A stretch of 64,000 nt of DNA from Methylobacterium currus (GCF_003058325.1 NZ_CP028843.1:394501-458500), one strand, 5' to 3'; shown: positions 1-9,648, numbered from the stretch's first letter. Numbers and translations are program-made. The notes: generated by a model not told the origin, from the letters alone.

Positions 1-1
1 G

Positions 2-388
2 ATCCGGGCGGTTCTCAAGGCCGCCCGCGCCTCGACCGACGGCTGCGTGATCGCGGTGGTGCAGCCCCACCGCTACTCGCGCCTCGCCTCGCTGTTCGAC
101 GATTTCTGCACCTGCTTCAACGACGCCGACACGGTGATCGTCGCCCCCGTCTACGCCGCCGGCGAGGCGCCGATCGAGGGCATCGACCGCGACGCCCTGG
201 TGGCGGGCCTGACCTCCCGCGGCCACCGCAACGCCATCGCGCTCGAGCGCACCGAGGACCTGGCCGGCATCGTCGGCGGGCTCGCGGGGCCGGGCGACTA
301 CGTGGTGTGTCTGGGGGCCGGCAACATCACCCAATGGGCCTACGCGCTCCCGGGCGAACTCGCCTCGGGCGGCGAGAAGGCGGCGTGA
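2..388 (+). CDS. murC: UDP-N-acetylmuramate--L-alanine ligase, C-terminal part
   Basis: This is the C-terminal domain of the cytoplasmic ligase that adds L-alanine to UDP-MurNAc in peptidoglycan synthesis. The reading frame is open from base 2, so the gene begins before the window; a GTG at 47 is an internal codon. The fragment carries the QPHRYSR motif of the Mur-ligase C-terminal domain and ends in the [12 protein letters not shown] region typical of MurC. It belongs to the dcw cluster with murB and ftsQAZ, but an oppositely oriented toxin-antitoxin pair separates it from murB. Identification is confident; only about 128 residues of a protein that is normally about 470 are visible. Confidence 0.93.
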   Translation: MRAVLKAARASTDGCVIAVVQPHRYSRLASLFDDFCTCFNDADTVIVAPVYAAGEAPIEGIDRDALVAGLTSRGHRNAIALERTEDLAGIVGGLAGPGDYVVCLGAGNITQWAYALPGELASGGEKAA

Positions 389-395
389 GGCGCCG

Positions 396-776
396 TCAGG
401 GCTCCGGGACGAGATCCTCGATCTCGACCCCGAGCGCCCGGGCGAGCCGCCGGTAGAGCTGGACGTCGCCGATGCTCTCGCCGCGCTCGACCGCGCCCAA
501 GCGCTCCTCCGGCACGCCCGCGTGCCGGGCGAGCTGCGCCGCGCTCAAACCCCGCTTGCCGCGCCAGAAGGCGAGGGGGGTCGGCGCGGCGCGCAACGCG
601 TCGAGGTCGTCCCCGCCCAGAAGCTCCTCCTCGCCGGCCTGCAGCCGCGCGAGGGCGGCCACGAGGGTGCGGGCATCCGCGGCCTCCTCGGCGAGGTCGC
701 GCTGCCGCTCGAACTCCGCCTCCGGCAGGATCACGGTCGCCTCGCCGGCGGGCGTCCTGGTGCGGACGATGGTCAT
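396..776 (-). CDS. XRE-family helix-turn-helix antitoxin
   Basis: A 126-residue protein with a C-terminal Cro/C1-type helix-turn-helix (LSAAQLARHAGVPEERLGAVE, roughly residues 78-98) and an acidic N-terminal part. The start is placed at the ATG at 776; the longer open frame upstream reads into a repeat element and looks spurious. The gene upstream on the same strand encodes a RelE/ParE-like toxin, so this is probably the antitoxin and autorepressor of a toxin-first type II module. A 107-bp dispersed repeat sits between the two genes. Binding sites were not identified. An orphan XRE regulator is the alternative. Confidence 0.75.
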   Translation of the reverse strand: MTIVRTRTPAGEATVILPEAEFERQRDLAEEAADARTLVAALARLQAGEEELLGGDDLDALRAAPTPLAFWRGKRGLSAAQLARHAGVPEERLGAVERGESIGDVQLYRRLARALGVEIEDLVPEP

Positions 777-785
777 GCTCCGGAT

Positions 786-892
786 CCTAAGCAGATTTCG
801 CAAAAGTGGTTGCCGGTTTTGCGACGAAAATCTGCGACAAAACAAGAACCTAAGCGGACGAAGCGTCGGCCCGCCAACGCGAGTCTGCTTAG
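786..892. repeat. 107-bp dispersed repeat, copy A
   Basis: This stretch matches the reverse complement of 36963-37069 at about 86 percent by eye. One end is a palindrome built from CTAAGCGGAC and a matching GTCCGCTTAG-like arm around an inner GAAGCGT/ACGC pairing; the rest includes a TTTCGCAAAAG block and GCGACAAAACAAGA. Both ends read CTAA/TTAG, so a TAA stop is available to a gene entering from either side. Here it supplies the TAA stop (889-891) of the upstream toxin gene and separates toxin from antitoxin. Confidence 0.85.
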
Positions 893-1143
893 TCGTAGAT
901 CGAGCCACGCGGCCCGACATCGTGCACAATGATCGGCGCGCCCTCGCTCGTGAGGAGGGCGCGCCGATCGCCGGTCCGCAGCCGGTAGCCCGGTATCCCC
1001 TTCATCGGCCGGATGGTGTTGGCGAGCGACGCCGGATCCCGGGCGAGCTGATCGAGCTTCGCGCGGATCAGCGCCTCGGTATCGGCCGGCATCCGGGCGA
1101 GCGCCCGCGCCGCCTTTCGGGTGTAGACGACCGTCCCGGCCAT
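889..1143 (-). CDS. RelE/ParE-superfamily toxin
   Basis: An 84-residue basic protein that starts with an [23 protein letters not shown] helix and ends VGPRGSIYD, which fits the RelE/ParE toxin fold (ribosome-dependent mRNase or gyrase poison). The start is the ATG at 1143; the longer upstream frame has low-complexity shadow composition. The gene precedes the XRE antitoxin on the same strand, the order seen in HigBA-like modules. Its TAA stop is the last trinucleotide of the neighbouring repeat, so the native 3' end may have been slightly altered. The exact subfamily (RelE, HigB or ParE) cannot be settled by eye. Confidence 0.78.
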   Translation of the reverse strand: MAGTVVYTRKAARALARMPADTEALIRAKLDQLARDPASLANTIRPMKGIPGYRLRTGDRRALLTSEGAPIIVHDVGPRGSIYD

Positions 1144-1216
1144 CCGCGCCGGCCTCCATCGCCCTTGCGTCAACTCTAGAGTGCTCCGCCCCCGCGCGTC
1201 GAGCCGGAACCGAACC

Positions 1217-2134
1217 ATGACCTCCGCCGCCATCCTCGCCGCCCTGGAGCCCGCCGCCTTGCGCGGCCGCCTCCTGCCCGACCATCCGCTCGCCGACCTG
1301 ACCTGGTTCCGGGTCGGGGGGCCGGCCGACGTGCTGTTCACGCCCGCCGACGAGGAGGACCTCGCCGCGGCGCTGGCCGCCCTGCCGCCTGAGGTGCCCG
1401 TGACGGTGATCGGGCTCGGCTCGAACCTGATCGTGCGCGACGGCGGCGTGCCGGGCCTCGTCATCCGCCTCGGCGGCAAGGCCTTCGGGTCGGTCACGAT
1501 CGAGGGCGAGGCGATCCGGGCCGGCACGGCCGTGCCCGACATGAAGCTCGCCCGCGCCGCGGCGGAGGCCGGGCTCGACGGCCTCGCCTTCTACCGCGGC
1601 ATCCCGGGCTCGGTCGGCGGGGCGCTCCGGATGAATGCCGGCGCGCATGGCGGCGAGACCACCGACGTGCTGGTCGAGGCGCGCGCCGTCGACCGCTCGG
1701 GCGCCCTGCGCGTGCTGACCCATTCCGACATGGGCTTTGCCTACCGCCACTGCTCGGCGCCCGCCGACCTGATCTTCACTCAGGCGACCTATCGCGGCCG
1801 GCCCGGCGACCGGGCGTCGATCGAGGCCGAGATGGAAAGGGTCACTGCGGCCCGGGAGGCGGCGCAGCCGATCCGCGAGCGCACCGGCGGCTCGACCTTC
1901 AAGAACCCCGAAGGGGGCAAGGCCTGGCAGCTCGTCGACGCCGCCGGGTGCCGGGGCCTGACCCGCGGCGGCGCGCAGGTGTCGGAGATGCACTGCAACT
2001 TCCTGATCAACCGCGGCGGCGCCACCGCCGCCGAGATCGAGGGCCTGGGCGAGGAGGTGCGGGCGCGGGTGCGCGAGACCTCCGGCATCGACCTGCACTG
2101 GGAGATCAAGCGCATCGGCGTCGCCACGCGCTGA
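1217..2134 (+). CDS. murB: UDP-N-acetylenolpyruvoylglucosamine reductase
   Basis: MurB reduces UDP-GlcNAc-enolpyruvate to UDP-MurNAc with FAD and NADPH in the cytoplasm. The protein has the FAD-binding signatures [12 protein letters not shown] and [12 protein letters not shown], the [20 protein letters not shown] motif that contacts flavin and substrate, and the catalytic GSTFKNP serine near residue 220. The start is the ATG at 1217 (305 residues), which fits the type I MurB length; a start at 1181 adds 12 residues without homology. It lies in the dcw cluster, but the expected ddl gene does not follow it; a 504-bp gap leads to ftsQ. Confidence 0.95.
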   Translation: MTSAAILAALEPAALRGRLLPDHPLADLTWFRVGGPADVLFTPADEEDLAAALAALPPEVPVTVIGLGSNLIVRDGGVPGLVIRLGGKAFGSVTIEGEAIRAGTAVPDMKLARAAAEAGLDGLAFYRGIPGSVGGALRMNAGAHGGETTDVLVEARAVDRSGALRVLTHSDMGFAYRHCSAPADLIFTQATYRGRPGDRASIEAEMERVTAAREAAQPIRERTGGSTFKNPEGGKAWQLVDAAGCRGLTRGGAQVSEMHCNFLINRGGATAAEIEGLGEEVRARVRETSGIDLHWEIKRIGVATR

Positions 2135-2638
2135 TTCGCGAATCACCCGGGCGAACCCCGCCGCGAGGCCCGGACGGTAACCATGCGGGCCGTCCCGGTC
2201 CGGTGCCGTCCCGGGGCGCTCCACGCTCCTTCGGAGCCGGCCCCAGCCGGGGCCCGGCTCCGCGGAGCGGCATGCAAGCTCTTGAAGAGACGTCACTTTC
2301 CGGCCCGGGTCCGACCGGCTGGGCGATCCGGATCCGGCCTCCTTCCGTGGCGTGGCGCCTCGGCGACGGGGTCCGCCGGGGGTGCGCGATCCTTGTGCGG
2401 GGAGCGAAAACTTTACCGGATATTTACCAGCGAGTTCGAGAGTTGGCGTTAACGGCGCATCAAGCACTTGGATGCCGGGCGTGAGCCGTGCCGACCTCTC
2501 GCGACGACGACATGCCGGCCCTGGCGACCGGCATGCCCGTGGTGCGGCAGGCCGGTACGCGAGCCCCGGACCACCCAGGACAGCCCTGCGCCGGAGATCG
2601 CAGCCCGTGCCGGGTATCGTTTTCGGTGAACTCGCCCC
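2135..2638 (+). other. Intergenic gap upstream of ftsQ (no ddl gene)
   Basis: No convincing gene is present in these 504 bp; the short open frames have shadow composition. The right half is locally less GC-rich and contains two TTTACC hexamers 11 bp apart (2412-2417 and 2423-2428) and a GTTAAC at 2448-2453, so it probably holds the promoter region for ftsQAZ. TTAA-type half-sites resemble CtrA boxes, but no full TTAA-N7-TTAA match was found. Confidence 0.5.
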
Positions 2639-3622
2639 ATGGATGGTGGTGGACGCTTCCCTGAGCCGCTGACCGCCGCCGGCTATGCCGGCGCGGAGGC
2701 CGGCATGCCCGCCCCCGGGGCGGCGCCGGCCCGGGGCGGTCCCTCGCGCGAGTCGCGTTTCGCCCGCGTCCTGCCGCGGTTCCTGCGCCCGCGCCGCCCG
2801 TCGGTGGCGGTGCCGATCGAGCGGCGGATGCCGCGCCATCTCGGGATGGGCCTGGCCTTCGGGTTCTTCGGCCTCGTCGCGGTGGCCGGCTTCGTCTCCG
2901 GCGGCGGCTACGCCGAGGTCTCGGCCCGCTACGGCACCCCGGCCGACATGGCCGCGCGGGCCCTCGGCTTCGGCCTCGACAAGGTCACGATCACCGGCCT
3001 GGTGCAGCTGCGCTCGGCCGAGATCCTGAAGGCCGCCGGCATCGACCAGCGCAACTCGCTGCCCTTCCTCAGCGTGGTCGACGTGCGCGACCGCCTGTCC
3101 ACCGTGCCGCTGATCGGCGCGGTCTCGGTGCGCAAGATCTATCCGCGCGAGCTCCTGGTCACGCTGACCGAGCGCGAGCCGAGCGCCCTGTGGCAGCGCA
3201 ACGGCGAGATCGCCGTCATCGCCGCCGACGGCACGGTGATCGACCAGATGCGCGACGGCCGCTTCGCCGACCTGCCGCTGGTGGTGGGCGACGAGGCGAA
3301 CCTGCGCACCAAGGAGTACCTCGCGCTCCTCGAGGCGGCGGGCCCGCTCAAGGAGCGGATCCGGGCCGGCACCCTGGTCTCAGGGAGGCGCTGGACCCTC
3401 AAGCTCGACGGCATCGACGTCCGCCTGCCCGAGGCCGGCGCCCGCGACGCGGTGGCCCGCCTCGTCAAGCTCGAGGCCGAGTCGAGCCTGCTCGAGAAGG
3501 ACATCATCGCGGTCGACCTGCGGCTGCCCGACCGGGTGGTGGTGCGGCTGACCGAAGAGGGCGCGGCGGCGCGCCTGGAGGCCCAGAAGAAGCAGAAGAA
3601 ACCGAAGGGAACCGAGACATGA
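2639..3622 (+). CDS. ftsQ: Cell division protein FtsQ
   Basis: A 327-residue bitopic inner-membrane divisome protein that links early and late division proteins. It has a long Pro/Arg-rich cytoplasmic N-terminus, one transmembrane segment at about residues 70-88 (LGMGLAFGFFGLVAVAGFV), a POTRA domain (about 113-185) and the FtsQ beta domain with the VRKIYPRELLVTLTEREPSALW signature region. The C-terminus is Lys-rich. The start at 2639 gives a normal alphaproteobacterial length. ftsA follows after 115 bp, consistent with co-expression with ftsA and ftsZ. Confidence 0.93.
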   Translation: MDGGGRFPEPLTAAGYAGAEAGMPAPGAAPARGGPSRESRFARVLPRFLRPRRPSVAVPIERRMPRHLGMGLAFGFFGLVAVAGFVSGGGYAEVSARYGTPADMAARALGFGLDKVTITGLVQLRSAEILKAAGIDQRNSLPFLSVVDVRDRLSTVPLIGAVSVRKIYPRELLVTLTEREPSALWQRNGEIAVIAADGTVIDQMRDGRFADLPLVVGDEANLRTKEYLALLEAAGPLKERIRAGTLVSGRRWTLKLDGIDVRLPEAGARDAVARLVKLEAESSLLEKDIIAVDLRLPDRVVVRLTEEGAAARLEAQKKQKKPKGTET

Positions 3623-3737
3623 CCCGCGCGCGAGACGTGACGCCCGCCGGTCTTCCCGGATCCACTCTTGCCGGAGCCACCCTTGCCGGTTCCGGCAGCC
3701 CTCTCAATTCCCTTTCCTTGCCCGTGAGCATCGCGTC

Positions 3738-5063
3738 ATGAGTCTCCTCCAGCACGGTCTCACGCCGCGCTTAAAGCCGCTCTCGGCGCGCCGCAGCGCG
3801 ACCCTGTCGGTGCTCGACATCGGCACCAGCAAGATCGTCTGCCTCGTCGCCGAGCTGCAGCCGGTCGAGACGCTGGCGACCCTGCGCGGCCGCACCCACC
3901 TCGCCCGCATCATCGGCATCGGCCACCAGCGCTCCCTCGGCCTCAAGGGCGGCGCCGTGGTCGATCTCGAGGCGGCCGAGACCGCGATCCGCCAGGCGGT
4001 CCACGCGGCCGAGCGCATGGCCCGGGTCGAGGTGCAGTCGGTCATCGTCAGCCTGTCGGGCGGGCGGCTCGGCTCGCAGCATTTCGACGCCAAGGTCCCG
4101 GTGCGCACCGGCGCCGTGACCGGCTCCGACGTGCAGCGGGTGCTGGAGGCGGCGAGCACCCACAGCATCAGCCCCGGCCGGGCGGTGCTGCACGCCCTGC
4201 CGACCGGCTACTCCCTCGACCAGCAGAGCGCGGTGGTCGACCCGTCGGGGATGCTCGGCGAGCGCCTCGGCGTCGACCTGCACGTCGTGACGGCCGAGAT
4301 CGCCGCCGCCCGCAACCTGATGCTGGCGGTGGAGAACACCCACCTGCGGGTCGAGGCGGTGATCGCCACCCCCTACGCCTCGGGCCTCTCGGCCCTCGTC
4401 GACGACGAGGCCGAGATGGGCGTGGCCGTGGTCGACATGGGCGGCGGCACGACGAGCGTCGGGGTCTTCTCCGGCGGCCACCTCGTCCATGTCGATGCGC
4501 TCGCGGTGGGCGGCCACCACGTCACCATGGACATCGCCCGCGGGCTCTCGACCCGGGTGGCGGCGGCCGAGCGGCTCAAGACCCTCTACGGCGCCGCCAT
4601 GGCGACGGCGTCGGACGAGCGCGACATGATCGCGGTCCACGGCGTCGACGAGGACGAGCGCGACCTGCCGCACCACATCCCGAAATCGCACCTCGTGCGG
4701 ATCATCCGTCCGCGGGTGGAGGAGGTGCTGGAACTGGTGCGCGACCGCCTGCGCAATGCCGGCTTCGCCGCCCAGGCCGGGCGCCGGGTGGTGCTGACCG
4801 GCGGCGCCAGCCAGCTCGTCGGGCTGCCGGAGGTCGCCCGCCGCATCCTGCAGGGGCAGGTCCGGATCGGCCGGCCCCTCGGCATCAAGGGGCTGCCCGA
4901 GGCCGCCAAGGGACCGGCCTTCTCGGCCGCCGTCGGCCTCCTGGTCTACCCGCAGGTCTCGCATGTCGAGCATTTCGAGCCGCGCGGCCAGTCCGGCAGC
5001 GTCGGCCTCGGCTCGGACACCTACCTCTCCAAGGTCGGACGCTGGATCCGGGAGAGCTTCTAA
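3738..5063 (+). CDS. ftsA: Cell division protein FtsA
   Basis: A 441-residue actin-like ATPase that tethers FtsZ to the membrane and recruits later divisome proteins. The phosphate-1 motif LDIGTSKIVCLVAEL is near residue 27, the phosphate-2 motif VVDMGGGTTSVGVF near 231, and the adenosine motif VVLTGGASQLVGLPEVA near 350. The C-terminus ends in an amphipathic segment (GRWIRESF) of the type that contacts membrane. It lies between ftsQ and ftsZ. Confidence 0.96.
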   Translation: MSLLQHGLTPRLKPLSARRSATLSVLDIGTSKIVCLVAELQPVETLATLRGRTHLARIIGIGHQRSLGLKGGAVVDLEAAETAIRQAVHAAERMARVEVQSVIVSLSGGRLGSQHFDAKVPVRTGAVTGSDVQRVLEAASTHSISPGRAVLHALPTGYSLDQQSAVVDPSGMLGERLGVDLHVVTAEIAAARNLMLAVENTHLRVEAVIATPYASGLSALVDDEAEMGVAVVDMGGGTTSVGVFSGGHLVHVDALAVGGHHVTMDIARGLSTRVAAAERLKTLYGAAMATASDERDMIAVHGVDEDERDLPHHIPKSHLVRIIRPRVEEVLELVRDRLRNAGFAAQAGRRVVLTGGASQLVGLPEVARRILQGQVRIGRPLGIKGLPEAAKGPAFSAAVGLLVYPQVSHVEHFEPRGQSGSVGLGSDTYLSKVGRWIRESF

Positions 5064-5177
5064 CGGGATCGCCTCCCGGCGCGGGCCCCGGAAACGGGCC
5101 GTGCCGGCGGGCGGGACGGCAAACGGCGCCGCTCAAGCGCCACCAGAAACGTAACGATCATCAGAGGCTCGCGCATC

Positions 5178-7034
5178 ATGGCCATCTCCCTGCAAGCTCC
5201 GGACATCCGCGAACTGAAGCCCCGCATCACCGTGTTCGGCGTCGGCGGCGCCGGCGGCAACGCCGTCAACAACATGATCGAGTCGGGGCTCCTCGGCTGC
5301 GAGTTCGTGGTCGCCAACACCGATGCCCAGGCGCTGACCTCCTCGAAGGCCGAGCGCGTGATCCAGATGGGCATCGGGGTGACGCAGGGCCTCGGCGCCG
5401 GCTCGCAGCCGGATGTCGGCCGCGCCGCCGCCGAGGAGGTGATCGACGAGATCCGCGACCAGCTCTCGGGCGCCCATATGTGCTTCATCACCGCCGGCAT
5501 GGGCGGCGGCACCGGCACCGGCGCGGCCCCGGTCATCGCCCGCACCGCCCGCGACATGGGCATCCTGACGGTCGGCGTGGTCACCAAGCCGTTCCAGTTC
5601 GAGGGCGTGCGCCGCATGCGCACCGCTGAATCCGGCATCAACGAGCTTCAGCAGGCCGTCGACACCCTGATCGTGATCCCGAACCAGAACCTGTTCCGGG
5701 TCGCCAACGAGAAGACCACCTTCGCGGACGCCTTCGCGATGGCCGACCAGGTGCTCTATTCGGGCGTCGCCTGCATCACCGACCTGATGGTGAAGGAGGG
5801 TCTCATCAACCTCGACTTCGCCGACGTGCGGGCGATCATGCGCGGCATGGGCAAGGCGATGATGGGCACCGGCGAGGCGTCGGGCGAGAAGCGCGCCAAC
5901 CGCGCCGCCGAGGCCGCGATCGCCAACCCGCTCCTCGACGACGTCTCGATGAAGGGCGCCCGCGGCCTGCTGATCTCGATCACCGGCGGCAACGACCTGA
6001 CCCTCTACGAGCTCGACGAGGCGGCCACCCGCATCCGCGAGGAGGTCGATTCCGACGCCAACATCATCCTGGGCGCCACCTTCGACGAGAGCCTCGACGG
6101 CATCATCCGGGTCTCGGTGGTCGCCACCGGCATCGAGCCGGCCCTGATCAACGCCAACGCGATCGGCTCGCCGGAGATCGCCCAGACCGAGCAGCGCATC
6201 GCCGAGGTCGCCGAGCGCCTGCGCGCCGAGGCCCGGGCCCGGGCCGCCACCCCGTCGGCGCCCCCCTCCACCGCCTCCTTTCGTCCCGCCGAGGCCCCGG
6301 TAGCGCGGGCCCCGGCGCCGGATCCGGTGGCGCATGCCCCGATGCATGCCCAGATCCCTGCGCCCGAGACCGTCCGGATGGAGCTGCCCTCCGCCCACCA
6401 GGCCGCCAGCCTGATGCGCGACGAGGTGCAGATCACACCGGCCCAGCCGCGTCCCGCCCCGGTCTACGAGCCGGCCCCGGCGCCGGCTCTCGAGCCGCAG
6501 ATGCCGATGGCCTCCGGCCCGTTCATCCCGCCGTCCCCGGCGGTGGTGCGCGCGCCGCGCATGCCCCGGGTCCAGGACCTGCCGATGCCGGCCCAGAACC
6601 AGATCCGGGCCAGCCGCGGCGAGGAGCCGGTGCAGCAGGTGACCCCGGATGCCAAGCGCACCTCGCTGCTGCGCCGCCTCGCCACCGTCGGCTTCGGCGG
6701 CCGGCGCGAGGACGAGGCCGGCCACCCGGCCCAGGCTCCGGCGCAGGCGGCCCATCATGCTCCGGCGGCTCATGCGCCGCAGCCGGCGCCGCGGCCGATG
6801 CCGCAAGCCCCGCTCCATCAGGCTCCGGTGCAGCAGCACGCCGCCCCGGCGGCGCGCCAGCCCGCCCCGCAGCAGGCCTACGCGCCGCAGGGCGGCTACC
6901 CGACCCAGCCCCAGGGGTACCGTCCGGCGCAGGGCAACCTCGACCCGCAGGGCCGCTCGGTGCCGGCCGGCGCCCGCATGATGGATGACGATCAGCTCGA
7001 GATCCCGGCCTTCCTGCGCCGTCAGGCCAACTGA
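5178..7034 (+). CDS. ftsZ: Cell division GTPase FtsZ with long C-terminal linker
   Basis: A tubulin-like GTPase that forms the Z ring. The G-box GGGTGTG is at residues 109-115 and the T7 loop region (residues ~205-215) is present. The first about 320 residues are the conserved core. A linker of nearly 280 residues rich in Pro, Ala and Gln follows, and the protein ends with the conserved C-terminal peptide ([14 protein letters not shown]) that binds FtsA and other partners. At 618 residues it is long, as is common in Hyphomicrobiales. It ends the ftsQAZ set; a terminator lies about 120 bp downstream. Confidence 0.97.
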   Translation: MAISLQAPDIRELKPRITVFGVGGAGGNAVNNMIESGLLGCEFVVANTDAQALTSSKAERVIQMGIGVTQGLGAGSQPDVGRAAAEEVIDEIRDQLSGAHMCFITAGMGGGTGTGAAPVIARTARDMGILTVGVVTKPFQFEGVRRMRTAESGINELQQAVDTLIVIPNQNLFRVANEKTTFADAFAMADQVLYSGVACITDLMVKEGLINLDFADVRAIMRGMGKAMMGTGEASGEKRANRAAEAAIANPLLDDVSMKGARGLLISITGGNDLTLYELDEAATRIREEVDSDANIILGATFDESLDGIIRVSVVATGIEPALINANAIGSPEIAQTEQRIAEVAERLRAEARARAATPSAPPSTASFRPAEAPVARAPAPDPVAHAPMHAQIPAPETVRMELPSAHQAASLMRDEVQITPAQPRPAPVYEPAPAPALEPQMPMASGPFIPPSPAVVRAPRMPRVQDLPMPAQNQIRASRGEEPVQQVTPDAKRTSLLRRLATVGFGGRREDEAGHPAQAPAQAAHHAPAAHAPQPAPRPMPQAPLHQAPVQQHAAPAARQPAPQQAYAPQGGYPTQPQGYRPAQGNLDPQGRSVPAGARMMDDDQLEIPAFLRRQAN

Positions 7035-7150
7035 CCGGCGGACCGAGGGGACCGGCCGGCCGGGGCTCCGCCGAAGGGCGAAGCCCCGGGGCCCGCGGCG
7101 GACGCCACGATCCCGCCACGGAGGGCACCGGTGCAGCCCAAAAGACACAC

Positions 7151-7177
7151 CCCGAGGCCGCCCGGCCTCGGGGTTTA
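7151..7177 (+). terminator. Rho-independent terminator after ftsZ
   Basis: An inverted repeat CCCCGAGGC / GCCTCGGGG with a six-base loop (7151-7174) is followed by TTT. It lies about 115 bp after the ftsZ stop and ahead of the lpxC leader, so it probably separates ftsZ from lpxC transcription. The T tract is short. Confidence 0.75.
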
Positions 7178-7430
7178 CGCGTTGTTCAAGTTTTTGATCC
7201 AAAACGGCTTTTTGGGACCGTAGCGGACCCGCCGGGCTGTTACAGAGCGTAAGAATCCGTGATTTGGCCGTGCTTCGGAGCGCGACTATAGGTGTCCTAC
7301 GCACAAGGGCGAAGGCCGCGCAGGACCGCCGGCACTGACACCCACAGGGGCTTCAAGCAACGGACGGATCGCCTCGAACGTGGGCCTGGAAACAGGACAC
7401 GCTGGTGAGTCGCGGCCGAGGGCTGAGGTA
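7178..7430 (+). other. lpxC upstream region
   Basis: Together with the terminator this completes a 396-bp gene-free stretch between ftsZ and lpxC. The segment around 7185-7220 is T/A-richer than its surroundings and is the likely lpxC promoter region. No defined operator was recognised. Confidence 0.4.
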
Positions 7431-8378
7431 ATGAGAACAAGTCAGCAAACGACCCTACGCTCCGCCGCGAGCCTTTCGGGCCTCGGCGTCCACTCCGGGA
7501 ACCCCGTCTCGATCACGCTCCATCCCGCGGAGGCGCATCACGGCATCGCCTTCCTGCGCACCGGCCTCCCCGGCGGCCGCGACCGCCTGATCCAGGCGCA
7601 ATACGCCCAGGTCAGCGCCACCGAGCTCTGCACCGTCATCGGCAGCCGCGAGACCGGCGCCGTCGCCACCATCGAGCACCTGATGTCCGCCCTCTACGGG
7701 CTCGGCATCGACAACTGCCTCGTCGAGATCGACGGGCCCGAGATGCCGATCCTCGACGGCAGCGCCGCCCCCTTCGTGGCGGCGATCGAGGCGGTCGGCA
7801 CCACGTCCTGCGGCACCCCCCGCCGCTTCATCAAGGTGCTCAAGACCGTCCGGACCGAGAAGGGCCGCGCCTATTCCGAGCTGCGCCCGTTCGAGCGCGG
7901 CTTCCACCTCGACGTCGAGATCGACTTCGAGAGCCCGGTGATCGGCCGCAGCCGCAAGGCGCTGACCCTCACCCCCGCCGCCTATCGCCGCGAGATCGCC
8001 CGCGCCCGGACCTTCGGGATGATGCGCGACGTCGAGCGCTACTGGAAGGCCGGCTTCGCCCTCGGCGCCTCGCTCGAGAACACCGTCGCGGTCGGCGATG
8101 GCGGCGTGGTCAACCCGGAAGGCCTGCGCTACCCGGACGAGTTCGTCCGCCACAAGATCCTCGACGCCGTCGGCGACCTGGCGCTCGCCGGCCTGCCGAT
8201 CCTCGGCGCCTACCAGTCCTTCTGCGGCGGCCACGGCCTGAACTGCGCGGTCCTGGGCGAGCTCTTCGCCGACCGGGCCAACTACGCCATCGTCGAGGGG
8301 GCTGCGTCCCGGCGCGAGCCGGTCTTCGCCGAGTTCGGCGTCGGCCTCGGCGCCGCGGTCTACGCGCCCGAGCTCTGA
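7431..8378 (+). CDS. lpxC: UDP-3-O-acyl-N-acetylglucosamine deacetylase
   Basis: LpxC is the zinc-dependent enzyme of the committed step of lipid A synthesis. The N-terminus TLRSAASLSGLGVHSG is characteristic. The zinc-ligand motifs are visible as EHLMSALYGLGID (first His) and the HKILDAVGDLAL block (second His and Asp), followed by GHGLN. The ATG at 7431 gives 315 residues and matches the family's usual start; a GTG at 7380 would add 17 unconserved residues. A GAGG lies just upstream of the ATG. It sits downstream of ftsZ, the standard dcw arrangement. Confidence 0.96.
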   Translation: MRTSQQTTLRSAASLSGLGVHSGNPVSITLHPAEAHHGIAFLRTGLPGGRDRLIQAQYAQVSATELCTVIGSRETGAVATIEHLMSALYGLGIDNCLVEIDGPEMPILDGSAAPFVAAIEAVGTTSCGTPRRFIKVLKTVRTEKGRAYSELRPFERGFHLDVEIDFESPVIGRSRKALTLTPAAYRREIARARTFGMMRDVERYWKAGFALGASLENTVAVGDGGVVNPEGLRYPDEFVRHKILDAVGDLALAGLPILGAYQSFCGGHGLNCAVLGELFADRANYAIVEGAASRREPVFAEFGVGLGAAVYAPEL

Positions 8379-8633
8379 GCGACCGCCCGGCCCGCGCGTT
8401 GCAGCAGGGCCACATGCGGATGATTTCGTCGCCGCGTCATGGCGACGGACGGAACCTCCACCGCCTCGCGCCGTCTTGGCGCCCCATTCGCCCCGCAGGG
8501 TTAAGAGGTTCCTGACCGATGGCCGCCTGCCCTGTGCAGTGGCCGTCACGGGCTTGGCGCGGCGCGCCGGCCTGGGCTAAGGGGCTCGTGGATCAGCGGC
8601 CATGCAAGGCCGCCTGCTTGGGGAAGAACCCGA

Positions 8634-9536
8634 ATGCCGTTCGCCCACCCGCTTCGCGACGCGAAGGTGACCGTTCTGCGGACCATGCTGGTCGCGGCGT
8701 GCGGCCTGGGGCTCGCCGGTTGCGACGCGATCGACTCCATCAATCCGTTCGCGAACGAGAAGTACAAGACCGAGATCGTTCCCGACGTTCCGGCCGACAA
8801 GCTCTACAGCCAGGGCCTCGGCAAGCTCGAGGACCGCGACTACGAGGGCGCGACGAAGAAGTTCGAAGACCTCGACAAGCAGTACGCCTATTCGGACTGG
8901 TCGCGGAAGGCGGTGCTGATGACCGCCTACTCGAACTACGAAGGCGGCCGCTACGAGGACGCGATCACCGCGTCGAAGCGCTACCTGCAGCGCCATCCGG
9001 GCTCGAAGGATGCGGCCTACGCCCAGTACCTGCTGGCGATGTCGCACTACAAGCAGATCCCGGACGTGACCCGCGACCAGGATCGTTCCGAGAAGGCGCT
9101 CGTGGCGCTCACCGAGCTGGTGCAGAAGTACCCGACCTCGGAATACGCCGCCGACGCGAAGGCCAAGATCCAGATCACCCGCGACCAGCTCGCCGGCAAG
9201 GAGATGGAGATCGGCCGCTACTACCTCGAGCGGCGCAACTTCCCGGCGGCGATCAACCGCTTCCGCGACGTGGTGAGCAAGTACCAGACCACCCGCCACG
9301 TCGAGGAGGCGCTGGAGCGCCTGGCCGAGGCCTACATGGCTCTCGGCATCACCGGCGAGGCGCAGACCGCCGCGGCGGTGCTCGGCCACAACTTCCCCGA
9401 TTCGCCCTGGTACAAGGACGCTTACAACCTGCTCCAGAGCGGCGGCCTCCAGCCCCGCGAGGAGAAGGCGTCCTGGATCAGCAAGGCGTTCCGCGGCGTG
9501 ATCGGGATGGACACGCGCACCGCCGAGGCGCAGTAA
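8634..9536 (+). CDS. bamD: Outer membrane assembly lipoprotein BamD
   Basis: An essential lipoprotein of the BAM complex that inserts beta-barrel proteins into the outer membrane. The N-terminal signal ends in a lipobox, LAGC, with the acylated Cys near residue 29. It is followed by several TPR repeats from about residue 55 (LYSQGLGKLEDRDYEGA, DWSRKAVLMTAYSNYEGGRYEDA and later units). The length (300) is normal. It lies between lpxC and recN, its usual place in Hyphomicrobiales. Confidence 0.95.
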   Translation: MPFAHPLRDAKVTVLRTMLVAACGLGLAGCDAIDSINPFANEKYKTEIVPDVPADKLYSQGLGKLEDRDYEGATKKFEDLDKQYAYSDWSRKAVLMTAYSNYEGGRYEDAITASKRYLQRHPGSKDAAYAQYLLAMSHYKQIPDVTRDQDRSEKALVALTELVQKYPTSEYAADAKAKIQITRDQLAGKEMEIGRYYLERRNFPAAINRFRDVVSKYQTTRHVEEALERLAEAYMALGITGEAQTAAAVLGHNFPDSPWYKDAYNLLQSGGLQPREEKASWISKAFRGVIGMDTRTAEAQ

Positions 9537-9648
9537 GAGCCTCGCGGATCAAAGCACAGGCATGCGGCCGTGGCGCGCACTCGCGCCGCGGCCCGTTCGG
9601 CTGTAGATACCCGCCCGATCTCCTCCTCCACGTCCCGGCAAGGGTGGC

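Noticed and set aside
773..2839. A 688-codon open frame on the minus strand across murB
   Set aside because: It is antisense to murB and continues through the gene-free gap with low-complexity composition.
8451..8475. EcfG promoter for bamD
   Set aside because: The motif is GGAAC-N16-CGTC, which breaks the -10 element, and it lies about 160 bp before an essential housekeeping gene.
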